Source of the DNA: Actinomyces succiniciruminis
GTDB taxonomy: Bacteria; Actinomycetota; Actinomycetes; Actinomycetales; Actinomycetaceae
Direction: 5' to 3'
Length of the DNA: 40,909 nt
Assembly: GCF_900002405.1 (NCBI RefSeq)
Contig: NZ_LK995501.1
Coordinates: 1 to 40,909 of the forward strand
Shown: one piece after another, positions 1 through 10,205 of the stretch
Layout: every line of letters starts with the position of its first letter
Position numbering within the stretch: the stretch's first letter is position 1
The notes under the pieces: generated by a model
The model's input: the letters and a program-made list of their open reading frames with translations, nothing else
What the model was told of the DNA's origin: nothing
The model's database searches: none
Position numbers and translations under genes: made by a program

Positions 1-1206
1 GAGCGCCGCGCGGCCGCCTCCCGGGTCGGTGGCTGGCTGGCCGCCGGCTTCGCCTGCCTGGGACTGGTGGCGGTGCACGGCGCCTCCGCGTTCAACCTGG
101 CGGTCATCGGCGTGCCCGCGCTGCTGGTGGTGGGGCTGGTGGCGATCACGCAGCGCTGGCGCGCCGGAAACCGCCAGCGGATGATCATCATGGCCCTGGC
201 CGGCCTGGTTGTGCTGGCGGTGGCCCTGGGCGTGATTGGCTTCTGGGACCAGCTGCGGATGCTGTTCACCTACCACCGGCCGAGTGCGAATGCGGTGGCG
301 GTGCTGCGTGAGGCCTTCCACGACTCGGCCATGACCCGGGCCATTCGCGACGGCGGCTGGGGCGGGGCCAGCCTGACCGTGGTCGCGGCCGTCGGAGTGG
401 TCGTCTCCGTGGTTCGGCGCCGGCATCGCTGGGCGATCCTCACCGCTGTGCTCGCCGTGCTGCTGATGGTCGCCTCCGTGTACACGGATGGTCCACTGCG
501 CGTGTTCGCCTCACCCTGGTATTTGCAGCGTGCGCGGATCATGCCGTTGTTCGAGATCGCCGTTCTGGTGCTGGCGGTGACCGCGCTGGAGGGGCTAGGG
601 GACTCGGCGCGGGGACGCCGCGCGGCGCTGCTCGCCTCCCCGCAGCCGGTCCGTGCGGCCTGGGGATTGCGCGCGGCGGCGGCGCTGCTCGCCGTGAGCA
701 CGGTCGCCCTTGGCGGCGCCGCGGTCGCCCGCTCGGGCTTTCACCACTACGTAATCGCCTTCTCCTACCAGCCGACGATCAGCCGCTGGCCGATGATGCT
801 GTCCGAGGAGGAGATCGACTTCATCCGCGCTTCCGCGGACCTGCTGCCCCAGGACGCGGTGGTGCTCGGCCAGCCCACCAACGGCTCGGCCTACTACTGG
901 TCACTGACCGGCACCGACGTGGTCTATCCGACTCTGCGGCGCTACGCCGAGGCAGACCGCCGCATCGTGGCTCGGCATGCGGACGAGATCCTTGACGACC
1001 CGCAGGTGTGCGCCGCCCTGGACCGGTTGGGCGCCCACTACTACTACACCGACGACGACCTCACCGAAGGCGGCGCCCCCGGCGGAGCCGAGACACCGCG
1101 CTGGCCCAACCAGCTCGACGAGCTGCCGCGCGAGGCGTTGACGCCGGTGGCGAGCGACGGCGACCACACCCTGTGGCTGATCAGTGCCTGTGGCTGGGCC
1201 CGGTAA
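1..1206 (+). CDS. DUF6541-like multi-spanning membrane protein, 5'-truncated by window edge
   Basis: The reading frame is open from base 1, so the true start lies upstream and only about 400 C-terminal residues are seen. The visible part has several hydrophobic helices, a conserved SPWYLQRARI segment near bases 511-540, and a soluble C-terminal tail with FIRASADLLP and YYWSLTG motifs, ending in a Cys-containing strand. The same landmarks occur in the next gene, so the two are tandem paralogs. Members of this actinobacterial family sit in surface-polysaccharide loci and look like GT-C-type enzymes or transport-related membrane proteins, but no reaction is established to my knowledge. The family name comes from recognised motifs, not a search. 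Confidence 0.7.
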   Translation, partial: ERRAAASRVGGWLAAGFACLGLVAVHGASAFNLAVIGVPALLVVGLVAITQRWRAGNRQRMIIMALAGLVVLAVALGVIGFWDQLRMLFTYHRPSANAVAVLREAFHDSAMTRAIRDGGWGGASLTVVAAVGVVVSVVRRRHRWAILTAVLAVLLMVASVYTDGPLRVFASPWYLQRARIMPLFEIAVLVLAVTALEGLGDSARGRRAALLASPQPVRAAWGLRAAAALLAVSTVALGGAAVARSGFHHYVIAFSYQPTISRWPMMLSEEEIDFIRASADLLPQDAVVLGQPTNGSAYYWSLTGTDVVYPTLRRYAEADRRIVARHADEILDDPQVCAALDRLGAHYYYTDDDLTEGGAPGGAETPRWPNQLDELPREALTPVASDGDHTLWLISACGWAR

Positions 1207-1236
1207 GCCGGTGCGGCGCCTGGTGCATCTGGTTTC

Positions 1237-3303
1237 ATGGTGCAGGTGGACGTGAGCTTGAGCATGACGGTCACCGCAGTGTCCAGCCCCGTGGAGTTGC
1301 TGCCGGCGACGGCGGTCGTGGCGCTCATTCTGCTATTGCCCGGCTGGGCCGTCGCACGGGGGGCCCGGCTGAATGCGTCGGCGGCCCTGGCGCTCGCCCC
1401 CGCGCTCAGCTGCGCGATTGTCGGGGCGGCGGAGATCCTTGCCCACGCCGTCGGCGCGTCCTGGTGCCCGTGGGGGTGGTTGGTTGTTGGCGTTGTCACC
1501 GTGCTGCTTGTCTCGGCGGCGCGCCTGGTCGCCGGGCACGGTGACCAGGTGGGGCGGCGGCTGGCGGCCGGACGGAGCGGCCGCCGGATCCTAAGCGCCG
1601 GCCTGGCCATCGCGGTTCTGGTTCCTGCGCTGGTGTTTCTTACGACGCTGCCGGGTGCCGGATACCCGGCCCAGGCCTTCGACGCCGTCTTCCACCTGAG
1701 TGCCGTGGCCGCTATTCGGGAGGGTGGCAATGCCTCCATGCTCGGCGGCCTCGCCGACCTGTATGGCGGCCGGGCGGTCTACTACCCCACGGTCTGGCAC
1801 GGGCTCGTCGCCCTGGCTCCCGGCAGCGCAGTGGCTGCAACCAACGCCGCCGTTCTGGCGGTCCTCGCCCTTGTCTGGCCGCTGACCGCCTGCGGCATGC
1901 TCATCCAGCTGGTCGGCGCGGGCATGGGCCCCAGGCCCAGCACCGGGGGCGTGCCCGGCGCGCAGCTCGACCGTGATCGCCTCCGGGCGATCGCGGTAGC
2001 CGTTACCGTCGCCCTGTCAGCGGGGCTGGTGGCCTTCGCGCTACTGCCCATGACCGCGCTGGCGGTGTGGCCCTACGCGCTCAGCGTGCTGGGCCTGCCG
2101 GGGGTGATGGTGTGCCTGGAGCTACTGCGTGCACACGCTGCCGAGTCGCCGCGCCGGCGGGCGGTGCTTTGGCTGCTACTCATTGGTGCCTGCGGTGGGG
2201 TGGTGGCCGCGCACGGCACCGGATTGTTCAATCTGGTGGTCCTAGGACTTCCGTTCGCAGTGGGGGCGTTTGCCGGGCTGCGTCACCTGCGTGGACGCGC
2301 ACGGGCGTGGTTGCTCGGCGGGGGAGCGGTCGGCGTGCTGATACTGGCGGCCGCTGCCTGGCTGCTGCGCAGTTCGCTGGCCTCCGTCATGGGCTACCGG
2401 CGCCCGGCCGGCGGGCCGGCGGGCGCTGCGGGCACGCTGTTGCAGACGCTGGCCGACCTACCCATGTACGGCTCCTACGCCGGCGCCCTGATCCCCGTGG
2501 GCGCGGTCTTCGGTGCACTCGTGATCGGTGGTGCCTGGATGGGACGGCGCGATCGGCGGCTGCGTCCCTGGCTGGCGGCGTGGCTACTGGCGTTGGTGCT
2601 CGTCGTGATGGTTGGCGGACCGCAGTGGGTGGGCCGCCAGCTCGGTTCTCCTTGGTATTTGCAGAAGGCCCGTATTGCCCCGCTGGTGCTGCTACCGGCG
2701 CTGGTCCTGGCCGGCGGTGCGGTGCAGGGCATGGCCGCCCGGTTGCTCCAACAGCGCACGGTGCAGTGGCGACGGGCGGGCGCGGTCGCACTGGTGCTGT
2801 TGGCGACGGTGCCGGTGTTGACGCGGATACCGTTGGAGCGGGCACTCGTCGCCTCGATCTACGATCCGAAACGCATCCAGTACGGCACCCTGGTCACTGC
2901 CGACGAGATCTCCCTGTTCGAGCGGGCGGCGTCGGCGCTGCCGGATGACGCCGTCGTGGTCGGTGCACCATCCCTAGGCGGTGCCTACCTGTGGTCGCTG
3001 GGCGGCGTGCACGTCGCCTATCCAATGCGGGCCGCCCCCGCCGCGGGCACGCCCCAGGCGGCACTGCTGGAGACCTGGCCGGACTTGAATCAGACCACCT
3101 GCGTGGCACTGGACGAGCTCGGCGCAGAGTTCTTCTTCATCGACACCGATGCCACGGCCGCGGGATCGCAGACCGGCATTGCCCCACTGCGCTGGGACGA
3201 GCCCCTGGCACAGCTGCCCGAGACCGGAATGGAGCTGGTGGACTCCCAGGGCGGCGCGCAGCTGTGGCGCATCACCGCCTGCGACGGCGACGACGGCGAA
3301 TAA
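1237..3303 (+). CDS. DUF6541-like multi-spanning membrane protein
   Basis: This 688-residue protein is mostly hydrophobic helices, with a soluble C-terminal region of about 150 residues. The SPWYLQKARI segment and the ALPDDAVVVG / YLWSLGG motifs align with the preceding gene, showing a tandem duplication. It follows that gene by 30 bp and is probably co-transcribed. The start is uncertain: ATG 1237 gives the longest form but lacks a clear ribosome site, whereas ATG 1264 has AGGTGGA at 1244-1250. It is probably a polyprenol-linked glycan-processing or GT-C-like membrane protein of the polysaccharide locus. The substrate is unknown. Confidence 0.7.
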   Translation: MVQVDVSLSMTVTAVSSPVELLPATAVVALILLLPGWAVARGARLNASAALALAPALSCAIVGAAEILAHAVGASWCPWGWLVVGVVTVLLVSAARLVAGHGDQVGRRLAAGRSGRRILSAGLAIAVLVPALVFLTTLPGAGYPAQAFDAVFHLSAVAAIREGGNASMLGGLADLYGGRAVYYPTVWHGLVALAPGSAVAATNAAVLAVLALVWPLTACGMLIQLVGAGMGPRPSTGGVPGAQLDRDRLRAIAVAVTVALSAGLVAFALLPMTALAVWPYALSVLGLPGVMVCLELLRAHAAESPRRRAVLWLLLIGACGGVVAAHGTGLFNLVVLGLPFAVGAFAGLRHLRGRARAWLLGGGAVGVLILAAAAWLLRSSLASVMGYRRPAGGPAGAAGTLLQTLADLPMYGSYAGALIPVGAVFGALVIGGAWMGRRDRRLRPWLAAWLLALVLVVMVGGPQWVGRQLGSPWYLQKARIAPLVLLPALVLAGGAVQGMAARLLQQRTVQWRRAGAVALVLLATVPVLTRIPLERALVASIYDPKRIQYGTLVTADEISLFERAASALPDDAVVVGAPSLGGAYLWSLGGVHVAYPMRAAPAAGTPQAALLETWPDLNQTTCVALDELGAEFFFIDTDATAAGSQTGIAPLRWDEPLAQLPETGMELVDSQGGAQLWRITACDGDDGE

Positions 3304-3306
3304 GAA

Positions 3307-3341
3307 CCGCAGCGCCCAACCTCTCCGGTCGGGCGCTGCGG
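3307..3341. terminator. Bidirectional hairpin terminator between convergent genes
   Basis: There is a perfect 11-bp inverted repeat, CCGCAGCGCCC at 3307-3317 and GGGCGCTGCGG at 3331-3341, with a 13-nt loop. It lies in the 44-bp gap between the plus-strand DUF6541-like gene and the minus-strand rmlB. No U-tract follows, which is common in high-GC actinobacteria. It could serve both directions. Confidence 0.75.
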
Positions 3342-3347
3342 GGTGGC

Positions 3348-4656
<1,309 letters not shown>

Positions 4657-6876
4657 ATGCGAGCCCCACGACTTCTCGGGCTGACGGCGGTGCTCCCGCT
4701 GCTCGCGGCCGGACTCATGCCCGCCACGACGGCGGTCGCCGATACTGCGGAGACGGCCGCACCCGTGCAACTGCTCGAACTGACCACCTCCACCGGCGAG
4801 GCGACCGAGGTGGCCGAGGCCGGACTGGAGGAGACGACATCGGCCGGCACGAGCGGCGGCACCGCCGTCGCTCCCCGGCTCAACGCGCGCCTGGCAACCG
4901 TGGCCCGGGCGGTCACTGCTGGCGGCGTGGACCCGGAGGCGGATGCGCTCCTGCTCACCGAACCGCTAGAGGTAGATGACTTCCTGGTCGCCGGCTTCAC
5001 CTGGACCGGCGCCGACGAGCTGCCCGACGGCCTGGACGTCTACCTGCGCGTTCGCGAGAACGGCGTCTGGTCCGAGTGGTACCTCAACGAGGCCAGTGGC
5101 GCCGGCCGGGATGACGCCGTCGGCGTGGCCGGCACGGAGGAGTTCGTCACCGGCGGTGCGGACGCCGTACAGGCCAGCGTCGTCGGCGATGCGGCCGACC
5201 TGCCCGCCGGCCTCCGCTTGGCGCTGATCCCCGGCGAGCCCGTCGGCGAGGAGGTACTCGAGCCCGAGAACCTCGGCTCCGTGGATGCGGAGCCCACCGC
5301 GGTGGCCACGCCCGAGGAGGCGGAGGACAACCTGACGAGCGGCCTGACCACACCCACCGGGGTGGCAACGCAGGAGGCGGATGAGGCGACCTCGCAGACA
5401 GGAGGCGCGGAGCCGGAGGCTGCCGAGGCAACGGCCGCCACCACCGAGTCCGCAGCGGCCTCGACCGGTACGAGCGGAGGCACCTCCGTCAGCCCGAACC
5501 TGCCCGCCGCACTGGCGGCCACCACCACCGCGGGCAGCCTGCCGGTGCCGGTGATCACCCGCGCGGAGTGGGGCGCCAACTCCTCCTACATGACCTGGAC
5601 GCCGTCATACGTGGCGGCCGACCACGTGATCGTCCACCACACCGCCGGGACGAACAACTACACGTCCAGCCAGTCGGCCTCCATTGTGAACGGCATCTAC
5701 TACTACCACGCGGTCACCCTCGGCTGGGGCGACATCGGCTACAACTTCCTGGTGGACAAGTACGGCCAGGTGTTCGAGGGCCGTTACGGGTCCACCGGTG
5801 CCGCGGCCGGCAAGATGGTGGTGGGCGGTCACGCCTACGGCGCCAACACCGGCACCATGGGCATCTCCATGATGGGCACCTACACCAGCGTGTCCCCCTC
5901 CTCCACCCACCTGACCAATGTCGGCAAGATGGCCGGCTGGTTCCTGAAGCGGGCCGGGGTCACCAGCGCCACCGGCTCCTCCGCCTTCACCTTCAAGTCC
6001 ACGGAGAAGTACGCCGCCGGGCAAACCATCTCCTTGCCCGTCATCTCCGGGCACCGCGACGTCGGCTACACAACCTGCCCCGGCGACGTCGGCTACTCCA
6101 AGCTGGGCCAGATCCGCTCGACCGCGCAGAGCCAGATCAACAGCTCGAGTAACAACGCGACCAGTTCCACAAGCAAATCCACCTCGTCCAACGGTGCCAG
6201 GAGCCACCAGATCTATCTGAATGACGCCTGGTCGGCGACCGCCAATACGGTCTTCACCTACACCACTCCGGCTACAACCGTCCTCGCGGGCGACTGGAAC
6301 GGAGACGGCAAGGACACCACCGGAGTGCGCAATGGCGCCGCCTACGGTTTCCGCAACGCCAACACGTCCGGTGCGAGCCTGCGCACCTTCACTTACGGCA
6401 AGAGCACCGATCAGGTGCTCGTAGGGGACTGGGACGGCAACGGCACCGACACCTTGGCGGTGCGGCGCGGCAACACCTACTACTTCAGGAACTCCATGTA
6501 TGGCGGTGGTGCTGACAAGGTTGTTGTCTACGGTAAAGCGGCCGACGAAGTGATCGTCGGCGACTGGAACGGTGACGGCAAGGACACCTTGGCGGTGCGC
6601 CGCGGCGGCCAGTACCACATCAAGAACTCGCTGACCGGCGGGAAGGCGGATCAGGTCGTCATCTACGGTAAGCCCACCGACACCGTCCTGGTGGGCGACT
6701 GGAACGGGAACGGTAAGGACACCCTCGCCGTGCGTCGCAACGCCACGTACTACGTCCGGAACTCTCTGTCCAGCGGCGTGGCCGACATCGTCCAGATCTA
6801 CGGCCGGGCCGGTGACAAGACGATCGTGGGTGACTGGAACGGGGACAAGAAGGACACTCTCGGCGTGGTGCGCTGA
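4657..6876 (+). CDS. Secreted N-acetylmuramoyl-L-alanine amidase (PGRP/Amidase_2) with C-terminal calcium-loop repeats
   Basis: This 739-residue protein should cut the bond between N-acetylmuramic acid and the stem peptide. It has a signal peptide (about residues 1-28, ending TTAVA), a low-complexity Ala/Glu/Thr region to about 290, and a PGRP-type amidase domain to about 500. Zinc ligands are visible as His327 or His328 (VIVHHTAG), His466 (SGHRD) and Cys474 (TTCPGD). A Ser/Thr linker follows, then about five repeats built on GDWNGDGKDT, an FG-GAP/VCBS-like calcium loop, followed by AVRRG and a YYxRNS strand. No LPXTG or transmembrane anchor is present, so the repeats may bind wall glycan. 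The start has GAAAGGA five bases upstream. Its place between rmlB and glycosyltransferases suggests a wall role. Confidence 0.9.
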   Translation: MRAPRLLGLTAVLPLLAAGLMPATTAVADTAETAAPVQLLELTTSTGEATEVAEAGLEETTSAGTSGGTAVAPRLNARLATVARAVTAGGVDPEADALLLTEPLEVDDFLVAGFTWTGADELPDGLDVYLRVRENGVWSEWYLNEASGAGRDDAVGVAGTEEFVTGGADAVQASVVGDAADLPAGLRLALIPGEPVGEEVLEPENLGSVDAEPTAVATPEEAEDNLTSGLTTPTGVATQEADEATSQTGGAEPEAAEATAATTESAAASTGTSGGTSVSPNLPAALAATTTAGSLPVPVITRAEWGANSSYMTWTPSYVAADHVIVHHTAGTNNYTSSQSASIVNGIYYYHAVTLGWGDIGYNFLVDKYGQVFEGRYGSTGAAAGKMVVGGHAYGANTGTMGISMMGTYTSVSPSSTHLTNVGKMAGWFLKRAGVTSATGSSAFTFKSTEKYAAGQTISLPVISGHRDVGYTTCPGDVGYSKLGQIRSTAQSQINSSSNNATSSTSKSTSSNGARSHQIYLNDAWSATANTVFTYTTPATTVLAGDWNGDGKDTTGVRNGAAYGFRNANTSGASLRTFTYGKSTDQVLVGDWDGNGTDTLAVRRGNTYYFRNSMYGGGADKVVVYGKAADEVIVGDWNGDGKDTLAVRRGGQYHIKNSLTGGKADQVVIYGKPTDTVLVGDWNGNGKDTLAVRRNATYYVRNSLSSGVADIVQIYGRAGDKTIVGDWNGDKKDTLGVVR

Positions 6877-6996
6877 ACAACGGTGATGTCCTTCGCGCTG
6901 GTGTGTAGCGCATGTGGCAGCTTGTAGGCTAGCGGTGCTCGCTCGGCCACGATTTCGGGCGTGCACACGCCCCGCGCCCACCCGAGAAGGAAGTTC

Positions 6997-8022
6997 ATGA
7001 AACTGTTTGTGCAGATCCCCTGCCTCAATGAGGAGGGGACGCTAGGCATGGTCCTGGACACGATCCCCCGCCAGATCGAGGGTGTCGACGAGATCGAGAT
7101 CCTCGTCATCGACGACGGTTCCAAGGACCGCACCGTGGAGGTGGCGCGGGAGCACGGCGTCAAGCACTTCGTGCGCCACGCCCGAAACATGGGTCTGGCC
7201 CGTTCCTTCCGCGACGGCGTGGACTACGCCCTGGCGCATGGCGCCGACATCGTGGTCAACACCGACGGCGACAACCAGTACAAGCAGGAGTACATCGGCG
7301 ACCTGGTGGCCCCGGTGGTGCGCGGCGAGGCCGACATCGCCATCGCCGATCGGCAGACCGCCAAGATCGCCCACTTCTCCTGGTTCAAGAAGCGCATGCA
7401 GCACTTCGGCTCCCAGGTGGTCAACTATGCGGCCGGTACTCGCCTGCCCGACGCCGCCTCCGGCTTCCGCGCCTACTCCAAGAACGCACTGCTCAAACTC
7501 AATGTGATCACCCAGTTCTCCTACTGCATGGAGACGATCATCCAGGCGGGCAACAAGCGGCTGCGTATCGCGTCGGTGCCGATCACCACCAACCCCAAGA
7601 CGCGTGAATCGCGCCTGTTCAACAACATCTTCCAGCACATGGCCAAGTCCGGTGGGGCTATCACCCGCTCCTACCTGATGTTCAAGCCGCACGTGGTGCT
7701 GGGCTGGCTGGCGGCGTTATTCGCGATCGTTGGGGCCATCCCGTTCATCCGCTTCTTCATCCTGTGGTGCATGGGCACCGCCGGCGGTCACGTGCAGTCC
7801 CTGGTCTTCGGCACCACCATGCTGGTGGCGGCCCTGCTGTGCGTGGCCCTGCTGGTGATCGCCGACCTGCAGCGCACCAACCGGGTGCTGATCGAGGAGA
7901 CTCTGGAACGGGTCAAGAACATCGAGTACGGGCGCGTGGACGACACGCAGATTCCCGGTATCCGCGCCGCCCTCATCCCCGGTCTCCTGCCGGGAGCGGA
8001 CTCTTACAACCAGGAAGACTGA
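6997..8022 (+). CDS. Family 2 glycosyltransferase with C-terminal membrane helices (polyprenyl-phosphate sugar synthase-like)
   Basis: This 341-residue protein opens with MKLFVQIPCLNEEGTLG, typical of GT2 enzymes. It has a DDGSKDRT nucleotide-binding segment near residue 35 and NTDGDNQY, the metal-binding acidic motif, near residue 88. Two hydrophobic helices follow after about residue 230. This resembles dolichyl/undecaprenyl-phosphate sugar synthases that load a lipid carrier for GT-C enzymes. The start at 6997 has GAGAAGGAAG just upstream; an in-frame GTG at 6961 is less likely. A candidate -10 TAGGCT lies near 6925. It heads a tight run with the following GT4 (3-bp gap). The sugar is not predictable. 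Confidence 0.88.
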   Translation: MKLFVQIPCLNEEGTLGMVLDTIPRQIEGVDEIEILVIDDGSKDRTVEVAREHGVKHFVRHARNMGLARSFRDGVDYALAHGADIVVNTDGDNQYKQEYIGDLVAPVVRGEADIAIADRQTAKIAHFSWFKKRMQHFGSQVVNYAAGTRLPDAASGFRAYSKNALLKLNVITQFSYCMETIIQAGNKRLRIASVPITTNPKTRESRLFNNIFQHMAKSGGAITRSYLMFKPHVVLGWLAALFAIVGAIPFIRFFILWCMGTAGGHVQSLVFGTTMLVAALLCVALLVIADLQRTNRVLIEETLERVKNIEYGRVDDTQIPGIRAALIPGLLPGADSYNQED

Positions 8023-8025
8023 GAC

Positions 8026-9195
8026 GTGCGCAGGGTACTGGGCTTTGGGACCTACGATGTCGCGTCACACCCGCGCGTCGAGGTCCTTCTCGAGGGCTTG
8101 CGTCGCACACCTGGAAACGAGGTGCGTGAGCTAGACGAGCCATTGGGGCTGAGCACCGCCGACCGGGTCGCGATCCTCAAACAGCCCTGGCGCCTGCCGG
8201 TTCTGGCAGGCCGGCTTGCCTCACGCTGGTCGCGTCTTACCGCCGGCAGTCGCCGCTACCGCGGCTCGCACAAACCAGATGCCCTACTTGTAGGCTACAT
8301 GGGGCACTTCGACGTGCTGCTGGCCCGCCTGCTCTACCCCCGCACGACGATCATTCTGGACCACTTGATCTTCGCCTCTGGAACCGCCCGCGACCGCGGC
8401 GAGGATGGGGTCAAGGCAAAACTCCTGTCGGTCCTTGACCGCATGGCTACACATTGCGCTGATGTGGTTGTCCTAGATACCGCGGAGCACGCTGCCAAGC
8501 TCGACGGCGCAGTACGCGACCATGGAGTGATCGTCCCGGTCGGCGCCCCGTCGGCCTGGTTTACGGCCGGTGAAGCCGCCCGCACGAAACGCACCACGAG
8601 CGGGGACGACGACGTGCGGAATGCAGATCGCCCACTGACCGTAGTCTTCTTCGGACTGTTCACTCCGCTGCAAGGCACGCCGTACATCGCCCAGGCGCTG
8701 CGGCAACTCGCCGAGCGAGGTGTGCCGGTGCGAACGTTGCTGATTGGGTCGGGGCAGGATCGTGCCGAATGCGAACAGATACTGGCTGATTCCCCAGCCG
8801 GGCAGATGGTTCAGTGGCGCGACTGGGTGGACTCCGCCGAGCTGCCCCGCGTGGTGGCCGAGCACGATGTCTGCCTCGGCATTGTCGGCACCACCGACAA
8901 GGCCCTTGACGTGGTGCCCAACAAGGTCTACCAGGGGCTGGCGGCCGGATGCGCCGTCGTCACCTCCGATACCGCCCCACAACGGCGTGCGATCGGCGAC
9001 GGCGCGATTCTGGTCCCGCCAGGTGATCCCCACGCCTTGGCCGACGCCCTGGAGCGCTTGGCAACCGACCCCGCCGCTCTGCGCGCCGCACGCGAGCACG
9101 CCGCGGCCGCTGCGGAGGCCTTTGTGCCCGAGCAGGCCGTCGCGCCACTGGTCGCCGCTCTGGAGCGCGCGGTGGCTGCGGAGGGGGATCGGTGA
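8026..9195 (+). CDS. Family 4 (GT-B) glycosyltransferase
   Basis: This 389-residue protein has a GT-B layout: an N-terminal acceptor half, then TVVFFGLFTPLQGTPYIAQAL opening the donor half, LLIGSGQDR, and a C-terminal VPNKVYQGLAAGCAVVTSD segment where the donor sugar nucleotide is bound. Such enzymes add a sugar from a nucleotide donor to a growing lipid-linked glycan at the inner membrane face. It starts at GTG 8026, with AGGAAG upstream inside the end of the previous gene, and its stop overlaps the next start (GTGA). The three genes 6997-10145 therefore look like one translational unit. Donor and acceptor are unknown. Confidence 0.88.
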   Translation: MRRVLGFGTYDVASHPRVEVLLEGLRRTPGNEVRELDEPLGLSTADRVAILKQPWRLPVLAGRLASRWSRLTAGSRRYRGSHKPDALLVGYMGHFDVLLARLLYPRTTIILDHLIFASGTARDRGEDGVKAKLLSVLDRMATHCADVVVLDTAEHAAKLDGAVRDHGVIVPVGAPSAWFTAGEAARTKRTTSGDDDVRNADRPLTVVFFGLFTPLQGTPYIAQALRQLAERGVPVRTLLIGSGQDRAECEQILADSPAGQMVQWRDWVDSAELPRVVAEHDVCLGIVGTTDKALDVVPNKVYQGLAAGCAVVTSDTAPQRRAIGDGAILVPPGDPHALADALERLATDPAALRAAREHAAAAAEAFVPEQAVAPLVAALERAVAAEGDR

Positions 9196-10145
9196 GCGCG
9201 CTTATCGGAAGAGTCATGGGGGCGTTGCGCTCCACCCCGGTACGGATTGGTTTCCTCGCACTGGTGGTCGTACTGGCAGTGTATGCGGTGGCCTCACAGT
9301 GGGATGACATCGTCGCGGCCGTGAGCGGCATGAATCCTTTGCTGCTGCTGGGCTCGCTGGTTGCCGGCGTGATCTACGTACTGTTGACTATGCTGGCCTG
9401 GAGGGTACTGCTGGCCGACATGGGCACAACGCTGCCGCTGAGCGCGGCCTTCCGGGTCTTCTTCGTCTCCCAACTCGGCAAGTACATGCCCGGAGGGGTG
9501 TGGAACATACTCGCCGCGGCCGAACTCGGCGCGGATCATGACATTCCGCGTCGTCGCTCCGTCTCGGTGATGGCGGTGACCGTGATCGTCTCCATCGTCA
9601 CCGGTGCCGCGCTGGCGGTGGTAACGATGCCCTTCGCCTCGGAGCGTTTGCGCGACAGCTATGGCTGGGTGTCCTGGACACTGCCCGTCTTCGTCGTCAT
9701 GCTGCTGCCGCCGATCCTCAACCGGCTACTCGCCTTGGTTTTCCGTCTCACAGGGCGGCCCCCGCTGGAGCATCCGGTCAGCTGGTCCGGTATCGGTGCC
9801 TGCACGGTCTGGACGCTGGTCGCATGGGCGGTCGCCGGCGTTCAGGTGTGGCTGCTGGCCATCGGCATCGGTATGGCCGGGACCCCGGCCACGTTGGCGT
9901 TGTGCATCGGCGGGTACGCCATGGCCTGGACCGTCGGCTTCCTGATCGTCTTTGTCCCCGCCGGCGCAGGTGTGCGCGAGGGCGTGCTCGGGCTCGTCCT
10001 GGCAGGCGCGCTGACCACCGGTGGTGTGGTCGCCGTGGTGCTACTGTCCCGCGCGGTGCTGACCATCGCGGATCTTGCCATGGGTGGCGCCGGCATTCTC
10101 GCCGCTCGGCAAGGGCGTAGTCGGGGGCAGACGCCGTCCGAGTGA
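9192..10145 (+). CDS. Flippase-like membrane protein (lysylphosphatidylglycerol synthase TM-type / UPF0104)
   Basis: This 317-residue protein has about eight hydrophobic helices and the SQLGKYMPGGVWN motif characteristic of the LPG-synthase transmembrane/UPF0104 family, plus a PAGAGVREG loop. Members without the catalytic lysyl-transfer domain are common in glycan and glycolipid loci, where a role in moving or handling lipid-linked sugars is suspected. The start GTG overlaps the stop of the GT4 gene. It probably works with the upstream GT2/GT4 pair. Transport direction and substrate are inference only. Confidence 0.82.
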   Translation: MSALIGRVMGALRSTPVRIGFLALVVVLAVYAVASQWDDIVAAVSGMNPLLLLGSLVAGVIYVLLTMLAWRVLLADMGTTLPLSAAFRVFFVSQLGKYMPGGVWNILAAAELGADHDIPRRRSVSVMAVTVIVSIVTGAALAVVTMPFASERLRDSYGWVSWTLPVFVVMLLPPILNRLLALVFRLTGRPPLEHPVSWSGIGACTVWTLVAWAVAGVQVWLLAIGIGMAGTPATLALCIGGYAMAWTVGFLIVFVPAGAGVREGVLGLVLAGALTTGGVVAVVLLSRAVLTIADLAMGGAGILAARQGRSRGQTPSE

Positions 10146-10205
10146 GGTAACCCGGAGCGGCCGCCGGGCGAGGGCAGGAATCGGTGACACATGAGGAGGA
10201 GTGAC

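Noticed and set aside
5605-6981. 458-residue minus-strand frame across the amidase
   Set aside because: Antisense to a gene with visible zinc ligands and repeats; its own sequence is a repetitive mirror of those repeats.
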